From NCBI GenBank assembly GCA_001460835.1, contig CYKH01000631.1, forward strand, positions 1 through 58,863: 58,863 bases of DNA, written 5' to 3'. This document shows, piece after piece, positions 1 to 7,882 of this stretch (position 1 is the stretch's first letter; each line of letters starts with the position of its first letter). The translations under genes and the position numbers were made by a program. The stretch is from Bodo saltans. Lineage: Eukaryota; Euglenozoa; Kinetoplastea; Eubodonida; Bodonidae. The notes under the pieces were generated by a model. It searched no databases, was not told where the DNA came from, and was given only the letters and a program-made list of their open reading frames with translations.

Positions 1-206
1 ATGTGCTTAGTCATTCACGACGTGTGCGAAGTGATGTGTGCGCCAAAAGAAGAACATGAAATCAAGAAAACAACTTGGTAATAATGGAGCATAAGAAACA
101 ATCACTTACATCACGTTCTTGAAATCTTGTTTCTTATCATTGTTCGTCAACGTTCCTTTGCCTCTTTTACGCTTTAACGAGCCTAGCATTTACACATCTA
201 TTCTTT

Positions 207-635
207 ATGTTGGAAGAGGACGAAGAGGAGCTCCTTTTGACGACGTCAACTGTGAAAGTCTCCACCACTGTTCCCGTGCTATCTGGCGGAACCAAATTTT
301 CAGGCTCGTCGGTTGTTCTTGACGACGATGACGACGTCACCTTCGTGGCTCCCTCAAAGGCAACACTTCAAAGCACCAGCCTAAAGGCGCAGAGATTTAC
401 TTCCACCACCACTAAAGCGTCCGCTGTTGCTGCCACAAAGGCTTCCACTCTGTCAGCATCGATTGCTTTAGAAACTGCGCAGACAGATATTGACGAAGAG
501 GCAGAACGTCTGCGTGTTGAAGTGCCAAGTGACGTAGATGTGTTAGGCGATCGTGCTGCATTTGCCAATTGGAAAGAACGCCAAGAAAGACGTCGCCTGA
601 TGGGAAGGCTCGTGGGCATCGCGGCTGCTACGTAA
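207..635 (+). CDS. Unrecognised small protein, 142 aa
   Basis: I do not recognise this protein. The ATG at 207 follows a T/C-rich stretch (about 125-180) and AGs near 181-186 that could accept the spliced leader. The N-terminus is acidic (LEEDEEE, then a run of five Asp near residue 40). The middle is rich in Ser, Thr and Ala and looks disordered. The last 35 residues form a charged, probably helical segment (DRAAFANWKERQERRR) ending in a short hydrophobic tail. That last segment is the only part that looks like an interaction element. It is the first gene of the + array seen here, 172 bases ahead of the next. No signal peptide or membrane segment is visible. Codon use resembles its neighbours, so I take it as real but of unknown function. 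Confidence 0.5.
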   Translation: MLEEDEEELLLTTSTVKVSTTVPVLSGGTKFSGSSVVLDDDDDVTFVAPSKATLQSTSLKAQRFTSTTTKASAVAATKASTLSASIALETAQTDIDEEAERLRVEVPSDVDVLGDRAAFANWKERQERRRLMGRLVGIAAAT

Positions 636-770
636 ATGAGTTCCCTTTTTGCACAACGAATGACATTTGTATGACCTGACCGCCAGTAACGCGCTTCATT
701 CCTTTGCTTCGATTTTATAGAATTTTCAGAAGGTCCACACAATTGAAGCGGTTTCGCTCTCCCTTCTCCA

Positions 771-784
771 CTCTCTCTCTCTCT
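771..784 (+). repeat. CT dinucleotide run
   Basis: An uninterrupted CT run of about seven units sits inside a longer pyrimidine tract (757-793) just ahead of the ATG at 808. It looks like a trans-splicing polypyrimidine tract, but the first AG after it lies at 811-812, inside the coding region. Confidence 0.7.
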
Positions 785-807
785 CCGCTATCTCCACACA
801 TACAATA

Positions 808-1686
808 ATGGAGTCCAAACTATTCCACGCAGGTCACCAGGGAGAGGAGGATGGCAGGGATGAGGAAAGGCTCAGTGGTGCATCGGAGGGGTGCTCACAG
901 ACCAACACTCCAGGCTCTACCAACGGGAACCAGATCACTCCACCATCAGTGGCAGTGTCGACTCCAGGCATGATGAGTTTTAATGCTCTTGCCGCCCCGT
1001 TCGTCCCTGCGACTGCAGCACTTGGCCCGTTAAAACCGACTTCAACTGACGGCTCCACTGCGCATGAGGGCTCGCCCGTCTCAGCGTCAACTGCCACGCA
1101 GCGATTCTTTTTTCCAGTGCGCCGCTGGTACTGCCAAGTTGTTGGTCCAGTATTCCTGAAGCCCTTGGACGAGGATCAATGGAAAGAGGAGCTTGAGCGC
1201 ATGACGCAAGTGCACGTGTCAGCGGTGGCTGTCAACCCGACAGACGGGCTTCGTGCATGCATCACGCTATCCTCGACCTCTGAGTCTTTAGCGCTGTACA
1301 ACGGCAGGAACATGATCTCAAAGAACGGTACGTGGACTCTCATCGCCGAGCGTTTGGTGCCAATTATCTTGACCGACACAACAACGGCAACCGCATCACA
1401 TGGAGATGGAAGTTCAGAAGCAAAGGTGTGGGATCACAGCCGTGCAGCGCTACAACAGCTGAGCAGCATCATGGGTTGTGATGTGTTCCCCCATGAAGGG
1501 GACGATGATCTGAGCACCGATGCCCGGCGGCTGGTGGTCGACGTGCGGGAGGGTGACGCTGCCTATGCGTTGGAATGGGACGGTGGGCTGGCCAGATCTG
1601 CACAGCATGGCGGGGGTATTGTGATTGGCGACAGTGTGCGAGTGGAACGGGCTGTACGAGCAGCGCCGACGCTCCCAGCTGCGTGA
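808..1686 (+). CDS. Unrecognised protein, 292 aa
   Basis: I do not recognise the family. The first 85 residues are of low complexity (Gly, Ser, Thr, Pro) and probably disordered. From about residue 95 the protein looks folded: an aromatic and basic segment (RFFFPVRRWYCQVVGPVF), then alternating strand and helix patterns including ALYNGRNMISKNGTW and WTLIAERLVPIIL. The C-terminal third contains RRLVVDVREGDAAYALEW. There is no signal peptide or membrane segment. The start is uncertain: the strong pyrimidine tract at 757-793 has no AG between it and this ATG, so the leader must be added at AGs near 719-732, or translation begins at a later Met such as those near residues 54-55. Spacing to the next gene is about 290 bases. 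Confidence 0.55.
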   Translation: MESKLFHAGHQGEEDGRDEERLSGASEGCSQTNTPGSTNGNQITPPSVAVSTPGMMSFNALAAPFVPATAALGPLKPTSTDGSTAHEGSPVSASTATQRFFFPVRRWYCQVVGPVFLKPLDEDQWKEELERMTQVHVSAVAVNPTDGLRACITLSSTSESLALYNGRNMISKNGTWTLIAERLVPIILTDTTTATASHGDGSSEAKVWDHSRAALQQLSSIMGCDVFPHEGDDDLSTDARRLVVDVREGDAAYALEWDGGLARSAQHGGGIVIGDSVRVERAVRAAPTLPAA

Positions 1687-1920
1687 ATTGTTCAAGCAGA
1701 TTCAACCGAAAAGAATGTTGATGCGTTTGTAAGAGAATACACACGGAAGCGTGCTAAAGCAGCTTTAGCAACAGAGTATCTAAAATTATTTCTTGATTTC
1801 TTTTTTCTTCACTTCTTGATGACTCCAAAATCTGATCTGTCCATTCAGTACATAAGCAGCGCAAATTGATGGTGAGAGGGTTTGCTGTGAAATAACCCTA
1901 AACGAATTATTCTCTCACGG

Positions 1921-1972
1921 TTTGCCTCTTCTTTCTTTCTTGACTGATATGAGAACGACTTGGTCTCTTTAG
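1921..1972 (+). promoter_or_regulatory. Candidate spliced-leader acceptor
   Basis: A pyrimidine-rich run (tttgcctcttctttctttct, 1921-1940) is followed by an AG at 1971-1972, six bases before the ATG at 1978. This supports 1978 as the start of the next gene. Confidence 0.5.
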
Positions 1973-1977
1973 GAATT

Positions 1978-2394
1978 ATGTGTACTGCCTCTACGGTGCT
2001 GGAAAGTCTTTTCACCGACGCAGACTTCTGCTTTGTTGGGCGAGATCTGCGTTTGTATGCCTGTTGGTGTCCGTTCTCAACCTGCGTCGGGTCGCGCTGC
2101 GAATTTACGCCCCTGACGATGGTGCTGGCGGTGATCGTTTCTATTATCGGCGTAGCGGCTGCGGCAACGTATATTTTGGCCAGCAGCGCATTGAATGACG
2201 TGCAAGCGAAGCACGATGCAGAAAATGCCATTGGCACTCACCATTACCGTGATGTGTTGTTTGGTGTGTACCAGGCAAGCAGTGAGGCAGGTCACCCACA
2301 GCAGCAGCTGCCGCCCCCCGCAGCAGCAGCTAGGGAGACCACACAACTCTTATCTGCCTCTCAGAAGGCAACAAAAGGCGGCGGCACTTTTTGA
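1978..2394 (+). CDS. Small single-pass membrane protein, 138 aa, unrecognised
   Basis: The ATG at 1978 is chosen because a pyrimidine tract and AG lie immediately before it. The first 45 residues contain five Cys (CTAST, FCFVG, YACWC, STCVG, RCEF). They are followed by one clear hydrophobic segment at about residues 48-67 (VLAVIVSIIGVAAAATYIL). The rest is hydrophilic, with a Gln and Pro rich stretch (QQQLPPPAAAA) and a Ser/Thr rich end. The topology suggests one membrane span with a short Cys-containing N-terminal domain. A shorter product starting at the Met at 2119 would begin with the hydrophobic segment and could act as a signal anchor. I cannot name the family. Confidence 0.5.
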   Translation: MCTASTVLESLFTDADFCFVGRDLRLYACWCPFSTCVGSRCEFTPLTMVLAVIVSIIGVAAAATYILASSALNDVQAKHDAENAIGTHHYRDVLFGVYQASSEAGHPQQQLPPPAAAARETTQLLSASQKATKGGGTF

Positions 2395-2500
2395 GCCACT
2401 TTGAAACGCGAGTGTATGTGATGATTTTGTGGTGATTTCGTTTGGTGGCGCTGGCGATGTTGTCCATGACGTTCTTTTTCAATTCGCTGTAATATTATTT

Positions 2501-2525
2501 TGTCATTTTTTTTTTTTGCGAGCAG
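2501..2525 (+). promoter_or_regulatory. Candidate spliced-leader acceptor
   Basis: A run of 13 T after tgtca is followed by AGs at 2521-2522 and 2524-2525. The first downstream ATG in the long frame is 2557. The frame is open upstream of that ATG through the T-run, but those Phe codons are a by-product of the tract. Confidence 0.5.
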
Positions 2526-2556
2526 AAAAGAAATATATCACGCATCAGCCGACAAG

Positions 2557-4278
2557 ATGAGACGATCTGCCCACTCCTCAATATCGTCGAGAGACGACTC
2601 ATCTGACGACTGGCGTCTCAATTCCTCGCTGAGCTCCTCCCTCAGCTCCTCTGCGTCGTCGAGCGATGACAGCGACGACGACAGTGCGAGCGACCTGAGC
2701 AGCCATATCTGCGCCACACTTGCACCAGTGATCGGGCGCACAGACGTCACAAGCAGTCCCAATAAATCTAGAGCAGCGAGGTATGTGGACCCACAAGACA
2801 CAAGCACTCCCTTCTCAAACTTATGGAGGACGCCTACTTCCTCATCACCAGGCGCATCTACTTCTCCTCCAACATCGCCAGTAGAACAGATTCATTCTCA
2901 TCGAGCTAGCATCGAAGCAGGCTTCATGGATACACATACTGTAGCTGCCACTGCTGCTGCTGCAGTTCAACACCGACCCAAAGCATCCACTCAAACGTCG
3001 CATCTTTTGTTGCGTCTTACACCAGAAGTTGTTCGGCTTGTCTGCTCATACTTGCCAACAGTGACGATTCTTCAACATGTCGTGCCGATTTGCAAATCTA
3101 TTTACGCTGCTCTAGGTGGTGGTGCCAGAAGCAACCCTCAAATCGCGAAGCATTTCTGGGAGCAGCGATGGTCGGCGTCGTACGTGAATGTGCTGCCACC
3201 CAGAATATACTCGCTGAATCGGCTCGTTGCTCGAGACCCTTCGGGGTCGCCTGTGATTGCCCACCTTCAACGTTTTGTTGTGAATGGTAGTAGTACAAGC
3301 TTTCCCTCTGAAAATGTTGCAATTGATCAGCATCAGCGCGTGCAGCATTATCTCGACGTTCGTGGCGGCAGCCTTGTCATGTCATCCGAGCCGTCACGAC
3401 TAAAGGTGATTCGTATCACAGACAGCGAGCCCCATCCTCCAGACACAGAGTCTCTGGCAATGCTTGCTGACCAGGTTGCCTCAGCCCTGCAGTGGTGCTA
3501 CCTGAACGGTTATGCTACGCCTCAGCAGAAGGTTTTGGAAGAGTCGCTCAATTTTCGCACGTCGGTTGGTATGGGCACTGCTACTCCAGAGAGGCCTGGC
3601 TTTGGTGTGATTCTGCCCATGTATCACCACGTCGTTGTACGAGGGCACGGCGACAGCGCACTGAAGTTGGAGGAGGATTGCAGGCAGATGGGCTACTCGT
3701 CACCGCCCACCGTTGCTGACCAGTCGGATTCTAGCATCACGAGACCCGTCCGGCCGTATTATCGCCTCCAAGACTTACAAATGTATTGGTGGATGTTAGA
3801 GCGCACTCTTCTCTCCGATGTGAAACACTACGCCTGGTTTGAGGAGACCAAATTGGCAGCCTGCGCTACGATCCTGAGCCCAATCGGCGGTCATGCTGCC
3901 GAGGTCCGTTTTTACGCGGGATCCCTTCAGGGATCTATCCCAAGGTTCTACGTCAAGTGCGTCATGGCACCCGCCACCTCGTTGCCTAGTGAAGACATTG
4001 TCGACAATTTCCAAGATGCCGCGGAACTCTTTTGCGGTGGTTTTGGACGTGTGGAAGTTGATGTAGCGCCCCGTGTCAGACGAGCGCACTTTGAGGAGTT
4101 GCGTGATGCGTTAGGGCTGCATCCTACGTTTCCCTTGACACTTCTGTGGAACGTAGTGTGCGGCGCAACGGGATGCGTCGCGACCATCGCGAAGCAGAAC
4201 AACAGCTTTTTGATGTCGTTTGAGCGACAAACATTTGCAGATGTGGCCGCTGCAGTGTTGAAAGACGAGACCACGTGA
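2557..4278 (+). CDS. F-box-like protein, 573 aa
   Basis: Residues 1-60 are Ser and Asp rich (long SSSSL and DDSDDD stretches), then a Pro/Ser/Thr linker follows to about residue 140. At residues 151-187 a segment reads LTPEVVRLVCSYLPTV followed by ICKSIYAAL. This is the pattern of an F-box (a short helical SKP1-binding motif), here with an SNPQIAKHFWEQRW continuation like that of F-box proteins. The C-terminal 350 residues look globular and I do not recognise them; they include YYRLQDLQMYWWMLER and FYAGSLQGSIPRFYVKC. If the F-box call is right, the protein would recruit substrates to an SCF ubiquitin ligase, with the C-terminal region as substrate receptor. That is family knowledge plus inference. 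No membrane segment is seen. Confidence 0.55.
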   Translation: MRRSAHSSISSRDDSSDDWRLNSSLSSSLSSSASSSDDSDDDSASDLSSHICATLAPVIGRTDVTSSPNKSRAARYVDPQDTSTPFSNLWRTPTSSSPGASTSPPTSPVEQIHSHRASIEAGFMDTHTVAATAAAAVQHRPKASTQTSHLLLRLTPEVVRLVCSYLPTVTILQHVVPICKSIYAALGGGARSNPQIAKHFWEQRWSASYVNVLPPRIYSLNRLVARDPSGSPVIAHLQRFVVNGSSTSFPSENVAIDQHQRVQHYLDVRGGSLVMSSEPSRLKVIRITDSEPHPPDTESLAMLADQVASALQWCYLNGYATPQQKVLEESLNFRTSVGMGTATPERPGFGVILPMYHHVVVRGHGDSALKLEEDCRQMGYSSPPTVADQSDSSITRPVRPYYRLQDLQMYWWMLERTLLSDVKHYAWFEETKLAACATILSPIGGHAAEVRFYAGSLQGSIPRFYVKCVMAPATSLPSEDIVDNFQDAAELFCGGFGRVEVDVAPRVRRAHFEELRDALGLHPTFPLTLLWNVVCGATGCVATIAKQNNSFLMSFERQTFADVAAAVLKDETT

Positions 4279-4474
4279 GCGCCTAGTGCGCCGCAAGTGT
4301 GGCCACACATGCGAACCGATATGATGAGAAGTAGAACGACACAACTCTTTTGCTTTGCTCCTCTCCGCAAACTTCACGTCAAGGTATCCGAAGGGCCGTC
4401 GAATGTTCGTTTTCTGATGATGTTTCTGTATTTCCATTGTTCTCTCGTGTAGGATATTAAACAGACAAGTTTCG

Positions 4475-6796
4475 ATGCAACACAGCGGTAACGAGGCAGC
4501 TAGCGGTAAGCCTACTGCTACTGCGCCATTTCGCGACATGGATCCCGAAGCCAAGCAGCTGTTTCGCCGCAAAGAGCGCGACGCTAAGAAAGATCGTGAG
4601 CGGACGTTGAGCTACTTCCAGGCGGCGAAGACTGCGTTGGACGACGCTGTCCGTGAGAGCTTAGACACGTCGATGGTGTCAGGCATTGTGGACGGTCTTT
4701 TCTCGGAGTTGTTGAAAAAGTTGCGTGATGATCCCCATCTGTACCTCCTACGCAATGGTACTGTGTGCCGGGCCATTGAAGCTGCCGTGCTGCACAACGT
4801 CAACCTCTTGCACACAAAGACGACCCTCTACCAGCTGCTAGGAAAGATGGATGAATTGGCGCAGTCCCCCACAGCAAGCTTCGTCCTCGAGGCACTTCTT
4901 AACAACCTTTCGATGCTGCTTGCATTGGACGAGAGCTCTACAGTCGATCCATCCATGTTTGAGAAGGTCGAGAGTGAAGTTGATCCCGACGGTGCAGGCT
5001 CTCACCCTGGAAGTGGGCTGCCAAATGCCTTCGTGCTGTTGGAACGTGTGGAGGGCGAGGTGAAGGATCAGCTGGACGTGCTTCTGATGCACAACGCAGG
5101 CAGTCGTGTTGTGCGAGCGTTGGCGTTGGTTCTTGCTGGACTCCCACCGACCCTTAAGAGCGAAGAGAAGGTGCCGCTTACCTCCACTGCTCAGCGGCCT
5201 GTCTTTGAGGATCTGCTGACCCATTTCACTCAGGCTATTTTAGACTCTGTCGAGCGGGTCTTCATGCCTGAATCTGAAGTCCAGGCCCCTAGGCGTGCTG
5301 ATGCGTGGGTGGCTGCAGCGTCCTGTACCTCAGCGAGCCTGGTGATCCAAACATTGCTTCGCTGTGGCGCTGTGTCCGACGTCAATGCCCTCCTTCGTAA
5401 AAAGTTCGAATCACTGACGTTGCGCAGCGGTGACGTGAAGACGCCGCTGCTGGCGCACCTTATGCGTGATGCTCTTGGATCTCATGTGTTTCAGGCATAC
5501 CTTAAGATGCCACCAACGCCAACGGAACAGGCAACACTCGCACGTGCCTCGGAGGAAGCAACAAGTGCAGCTGAAGCATTTGTGCGCGAACTGGAGAAGA
5601 AAACGCCCAAGTCTTCTGATGCTAGCGCTGCTTCGGTGGAGCCATGGTGGACGACAGTCCGCCGTGACCACGACGAACTGCTTCGCACTCCATGGGACGT
5701 TGCCCTCAACTACGTCATGTCCGTGTTGGACTCTGAGCTGCTGTGCGACGGTAGTGAGGAGGTTCGTCAGGCCTCATTTGTTCTGCAGGATCTGGCCACC
5801 TACAGCCCATCCCTGCTTCACCTTGGCTTATTCTACGGCGAAGTGCTCGCGCCTAGACTCCAGCTGTTTGTGGACCTCCCGGCGCTCACAGCTGTGCTCC
5901 TTCGTTTCTCGCGTAAGTGCGCCTACGACGGGGGCCTTCAAGTAAAGCGAACGGCCGCCCTGGCAGCCGCTGACCCTCGGTCGGCAGCAAGCAGCAGTTC
6001 CTCTGCCGGCCTTGCGTCGGATGTCGTAGAGCGGGACATTCGTGCAGGTGCCAAATATTTCTCGTGCCCAGTGGAGTTCCGCAAGTCTGTCTCCTCCACT
6101 CTCGTCAACATTTTCAAACCGCTGCACGCCAAAGGTGTGTGGCAAGCACTCCTCGTGGATCAATTGTTGGGTGAGCACGTAGGGTTTGAGATTGTGGAGA
6201 ACCTTTTGCTCTTTGGCCCAGTTGCCTCATCGATGCTGCTCAATGCGTTGGACAAGTTAAACGTGGAAGATCTCAAGACCGTCGCCACTCATGCACAAGG
6301 ATCCTTCTGTTTGCAGCAATGGATTAAGACAGCAGCACTACAGCAGCCCTCAAATAACAAGAGTAAAGACTCCAAGGAGAACAAAGGACCACAGGATCTT
6401 CTCGCGGTTCGCAGATTAGGTCGGCGAGTTCAGCCGTTGGCGGAAGCACTCGCGGGAGATAAGTACGGATGCCACGTGCTGGAGTGCCTCTTTGACGCAT
6501 CTCCCATTGACCTCAAGGAGACGCTCGTGCAGCAACTGATCCCTTTGTTTCACAAACACAAAGAAGCCCAAAAAGCACCAGCACTTCGCAAGCGTGAACG
6601 AGACGAGGACGGCACTGCTGAGGAGGAAGAGTTTGTGCTGCCGGAGGGTTCTACGTTATTTTATCAGTCAAAGGTGTTCACAAAGTTGTGCGTCGAGCAG
6701 TACCTCCACCGTGTGGAAGAGTGGAGAAATCATGTCGCTAAGGTCCAGCACGTCCAGCGGCTTATGTCCCGAATCCTGTCTGCAACCAACGCGTAA
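4475..6796 (+). CDS. NOP9: Nop9-like Pumilio-repeat nucleolar protein, 773 aa
   Basis: The protein is an alpha-helical repeat protein with degenerate Pumilio motifs spread along its length: LLRNGTVCRAIEAAV (about residue 90), HNAGSRVVRALALVLAG (205), RDALGSHVFQAYL (330), AQGSFCLQQWI (606) and DKYGCHVLECLFD (662). The wide spacing, the Lys/Arg-rich N-terminus (RRKERDAKKDRER) and the length near 700 residues match Nop9, which binds the pre-18S rRNA near the D site and prevents premature cleavage in the nucleolus. An acidic insert (KRERDEDGTAEEEE) precedes the last helices. The ATG at 4475 follows AGs at 4450-4470. Alternatives are other divergent Puf-family factors such as Puf6, but the long N-terminal helical segment and C-terminal helix favour Nop9. 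Confidence 0.7.
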   Translation: MQHSGNEAASGKPTATAPFRDMDPEAKQLFRRKERDAKKDRERTLSYFQAAKTALDDAVRESLDTSMVSGIVDGLFSELLKKLRDDPHLYLLRNGTVCRAIEAAVLHNVNLLHTKTTLYQLLGKMDELAQSPTASFVLEALLNNLSMLLALDESSTVDPSMFEKVESEVDPDGAGSHPGSGLPNAFVLLERVEGEVKDQLDVLLMHNAGSRVVRALALVLAGLPPTLKSEEKVPLTSTAQRPVFEDLLTHFTQAILDSVERVFMPESEVQAPRRADAWVAAASCTSASLVIQTLLRCGAVSDVNALLRKKFESLTLRSGDVKTPLLAHLMRDALGSHVFQAYLKMPPTPTEQATLARASEEATSAAEAFVRELEKKTPKSSDASAASVEPWWTTVRRDHDELLRTPWDVALNYVMSVLDSELLCDGSEEVRQASFVLQDLATYSPSLLHLGLFYGEVLAPRLQLFVDLPALTAVLLRFSRKCAYDGGLQVKRTAALAAADPRSAASSSSSAGLASDVVERDIRAGAKYFSCPVEFRKSVSSTLVNIFKPLHAKGVWQALLVDQLLGEHVGFEIVENLLLFGPVASSMLLNALDKLNVEDLKTVATHAQGSFCLQQWIKTAALQQPSNNKSKDSKENKGPQDLLAVRRLGRRVQPLAEALAGDKYGCHVLECLFDASPIDLKETLVQQLIPLFHKHKEAQKAPALRKRERDEDGTAEEEEFVLPEGSTLFYQSKVFTKLCVEQYLHRVEEWRNHVAKVQHVQRLMSRILSATNA

Positions 6797-6936
6797 CGCG
6801 CAGCGAGTAAATACAACGACAACATCAACGGTTAATCTACGAAGGGGACTTTATGAGTGAAGGCACGCTAATTGCATTTTATTGTGGACAGAGTGAACAA
6901 TGTGATCTTATTCTGGGAACAATGGTTTCATCGTGA

Positions 6937-6979
6937 TATTTTTTTTTTCCTTTCTTCTTAACATTGCCACACATACAAG
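6937..6979 (+). promoter_or_regulatory. Candidate spliced-leader acceptor
   Basis: A T/C tract (atattttttttttcctttct, continuing to 6960) is followed by the first AG at 6978-6979, 14 bases before the ATG at 6993. Confidence 0.5.
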
Positions 6980-6992
6980 TCACCTAACATCG

Positions 6993-7679
6993 ATGGACAA
7001 CGGGGCGTCATTAATTTCATCGTCTTCTTCTCAATACGACGAACTATTTCGTCGTATTCACGAGCTCGACCAGAAACTGCAGTACATCGAGCGGAGAGCA
7101 CAAGACTCAACACGCCATACGTCCACACAATTATCGAGCATCGAGGGCGCAGCCCACAACTGTGCATCAACCGTAGCAAATGTGGAACTGAAAGCGGCTA
7201 AGGATATTGAGCGGTTGGAGGGCGACTTACAGGAAATGATTCAGCGAGAATCACAAGCCCGTGTGGACTCGGAATCTCGTCTAAAGAAAATTCTTGCGGA
7301 TGAAGTTGCAGCTGTGCGGTCATCTTTCTTAACGCAGGAACATCAGCGAGCCACCCAAGCTCAAGCATGGCTGCACCAATCCACAGAACTGGCGGATACT
7401 CTGCGAAGTAAAATGGACGCCACCTTTGACCATGTTCAACATCAAGTCGACGAGGTGGCTTCCGTCATCACTGACGAAGCTCGTCGTGTGGAGACGGTAC
7501 TCTCTCGGCACCAATCTGCACGGGAGGAGGCGGAAATGCAACTTCTGCGTGTGCTTGAAGACTCGTGCGTGCAACTGCATCAGGAAATTGTGCAGGAACG
7601 GTTAGAGCGAGTGGAAAGCCACAAGAGGCTAGAAAGACTTCTACTAGAGACTGTGAACAAAACATGGACGCGAACGTAG
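6993..7679 (+). CDS. SF-assemblin / beta-giardin-like coiled-coil protein, 228 aa
   Basis: After a short Ser-rich head the protein is an almost unbroken coiled coil from about residue 12 to the end, with no helix-breaking Pro in the rod. Heptad patterns are clear in RRIHELDQKLQYIERRAQ, IERLEGDLQEMIQRESQA and in the end segment LHQEIVQERLERVESHKR. The final ERxxRxExxxRLxxLLxET arrangement is the pattern found at the C-terminus of SF-assemblins, which form striated rootlet fibres at basal bodies. Length is close to the usual 250-300 residues. A likely place is the flagellar basal body or rootlet. A generic coiled coil is the alternative. Confidence 0.6.
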   Translation: MDNGASLISSSSSQYDELFRRIHELDQKLQYIERRAQDSTRHTSTQLSSIEGAAHNCASTVANVELKAAKDIERLEGDLQEMIQRESQARVDSESRLKKILADEVAAVRSSFLTQEHQRATQAQAWLHQSTELADTLRSKMDATFDHVQHQVDEVASVITDEARRVETVLSRHQSAREEAEMQLLRVLEDSCVQLHQEIVQERLERVESHKRLERLLLETVNKTWTRT

Positions 7680-7882
7680 CCAAGAGAGACCTAGTCCTTA
7701 CTCGCGATTCCCAAGATTGTACAACGTAAAACACTTGATTGTTGATACCCTTTGCACTATGGTGTGCGACTTCCTTTCTTCTTAACAAAATGCCGTACCT
7801 TATCTCCCGTCAGCATCACAACAAAAGGTAGTAGATAAAGAACAATCCGACCCGTACCGAAAACAACGACAACACAAAGTAG

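Noticed and set aside
3918-3942. Small hairpin (gatcccttcagggatc) as a regulatory element
   Set aside because: It lies inside a coding region with a six-base stem and has no context suggesting a function.
4310-4430. Possible C/D box snoRNA (atgatga near 4319, ctga near 4415)
   Set aside because: The boxes are about 90 bases apart, and I found no terminal stem or guide-like complement. Such short boxes are expected by chance.
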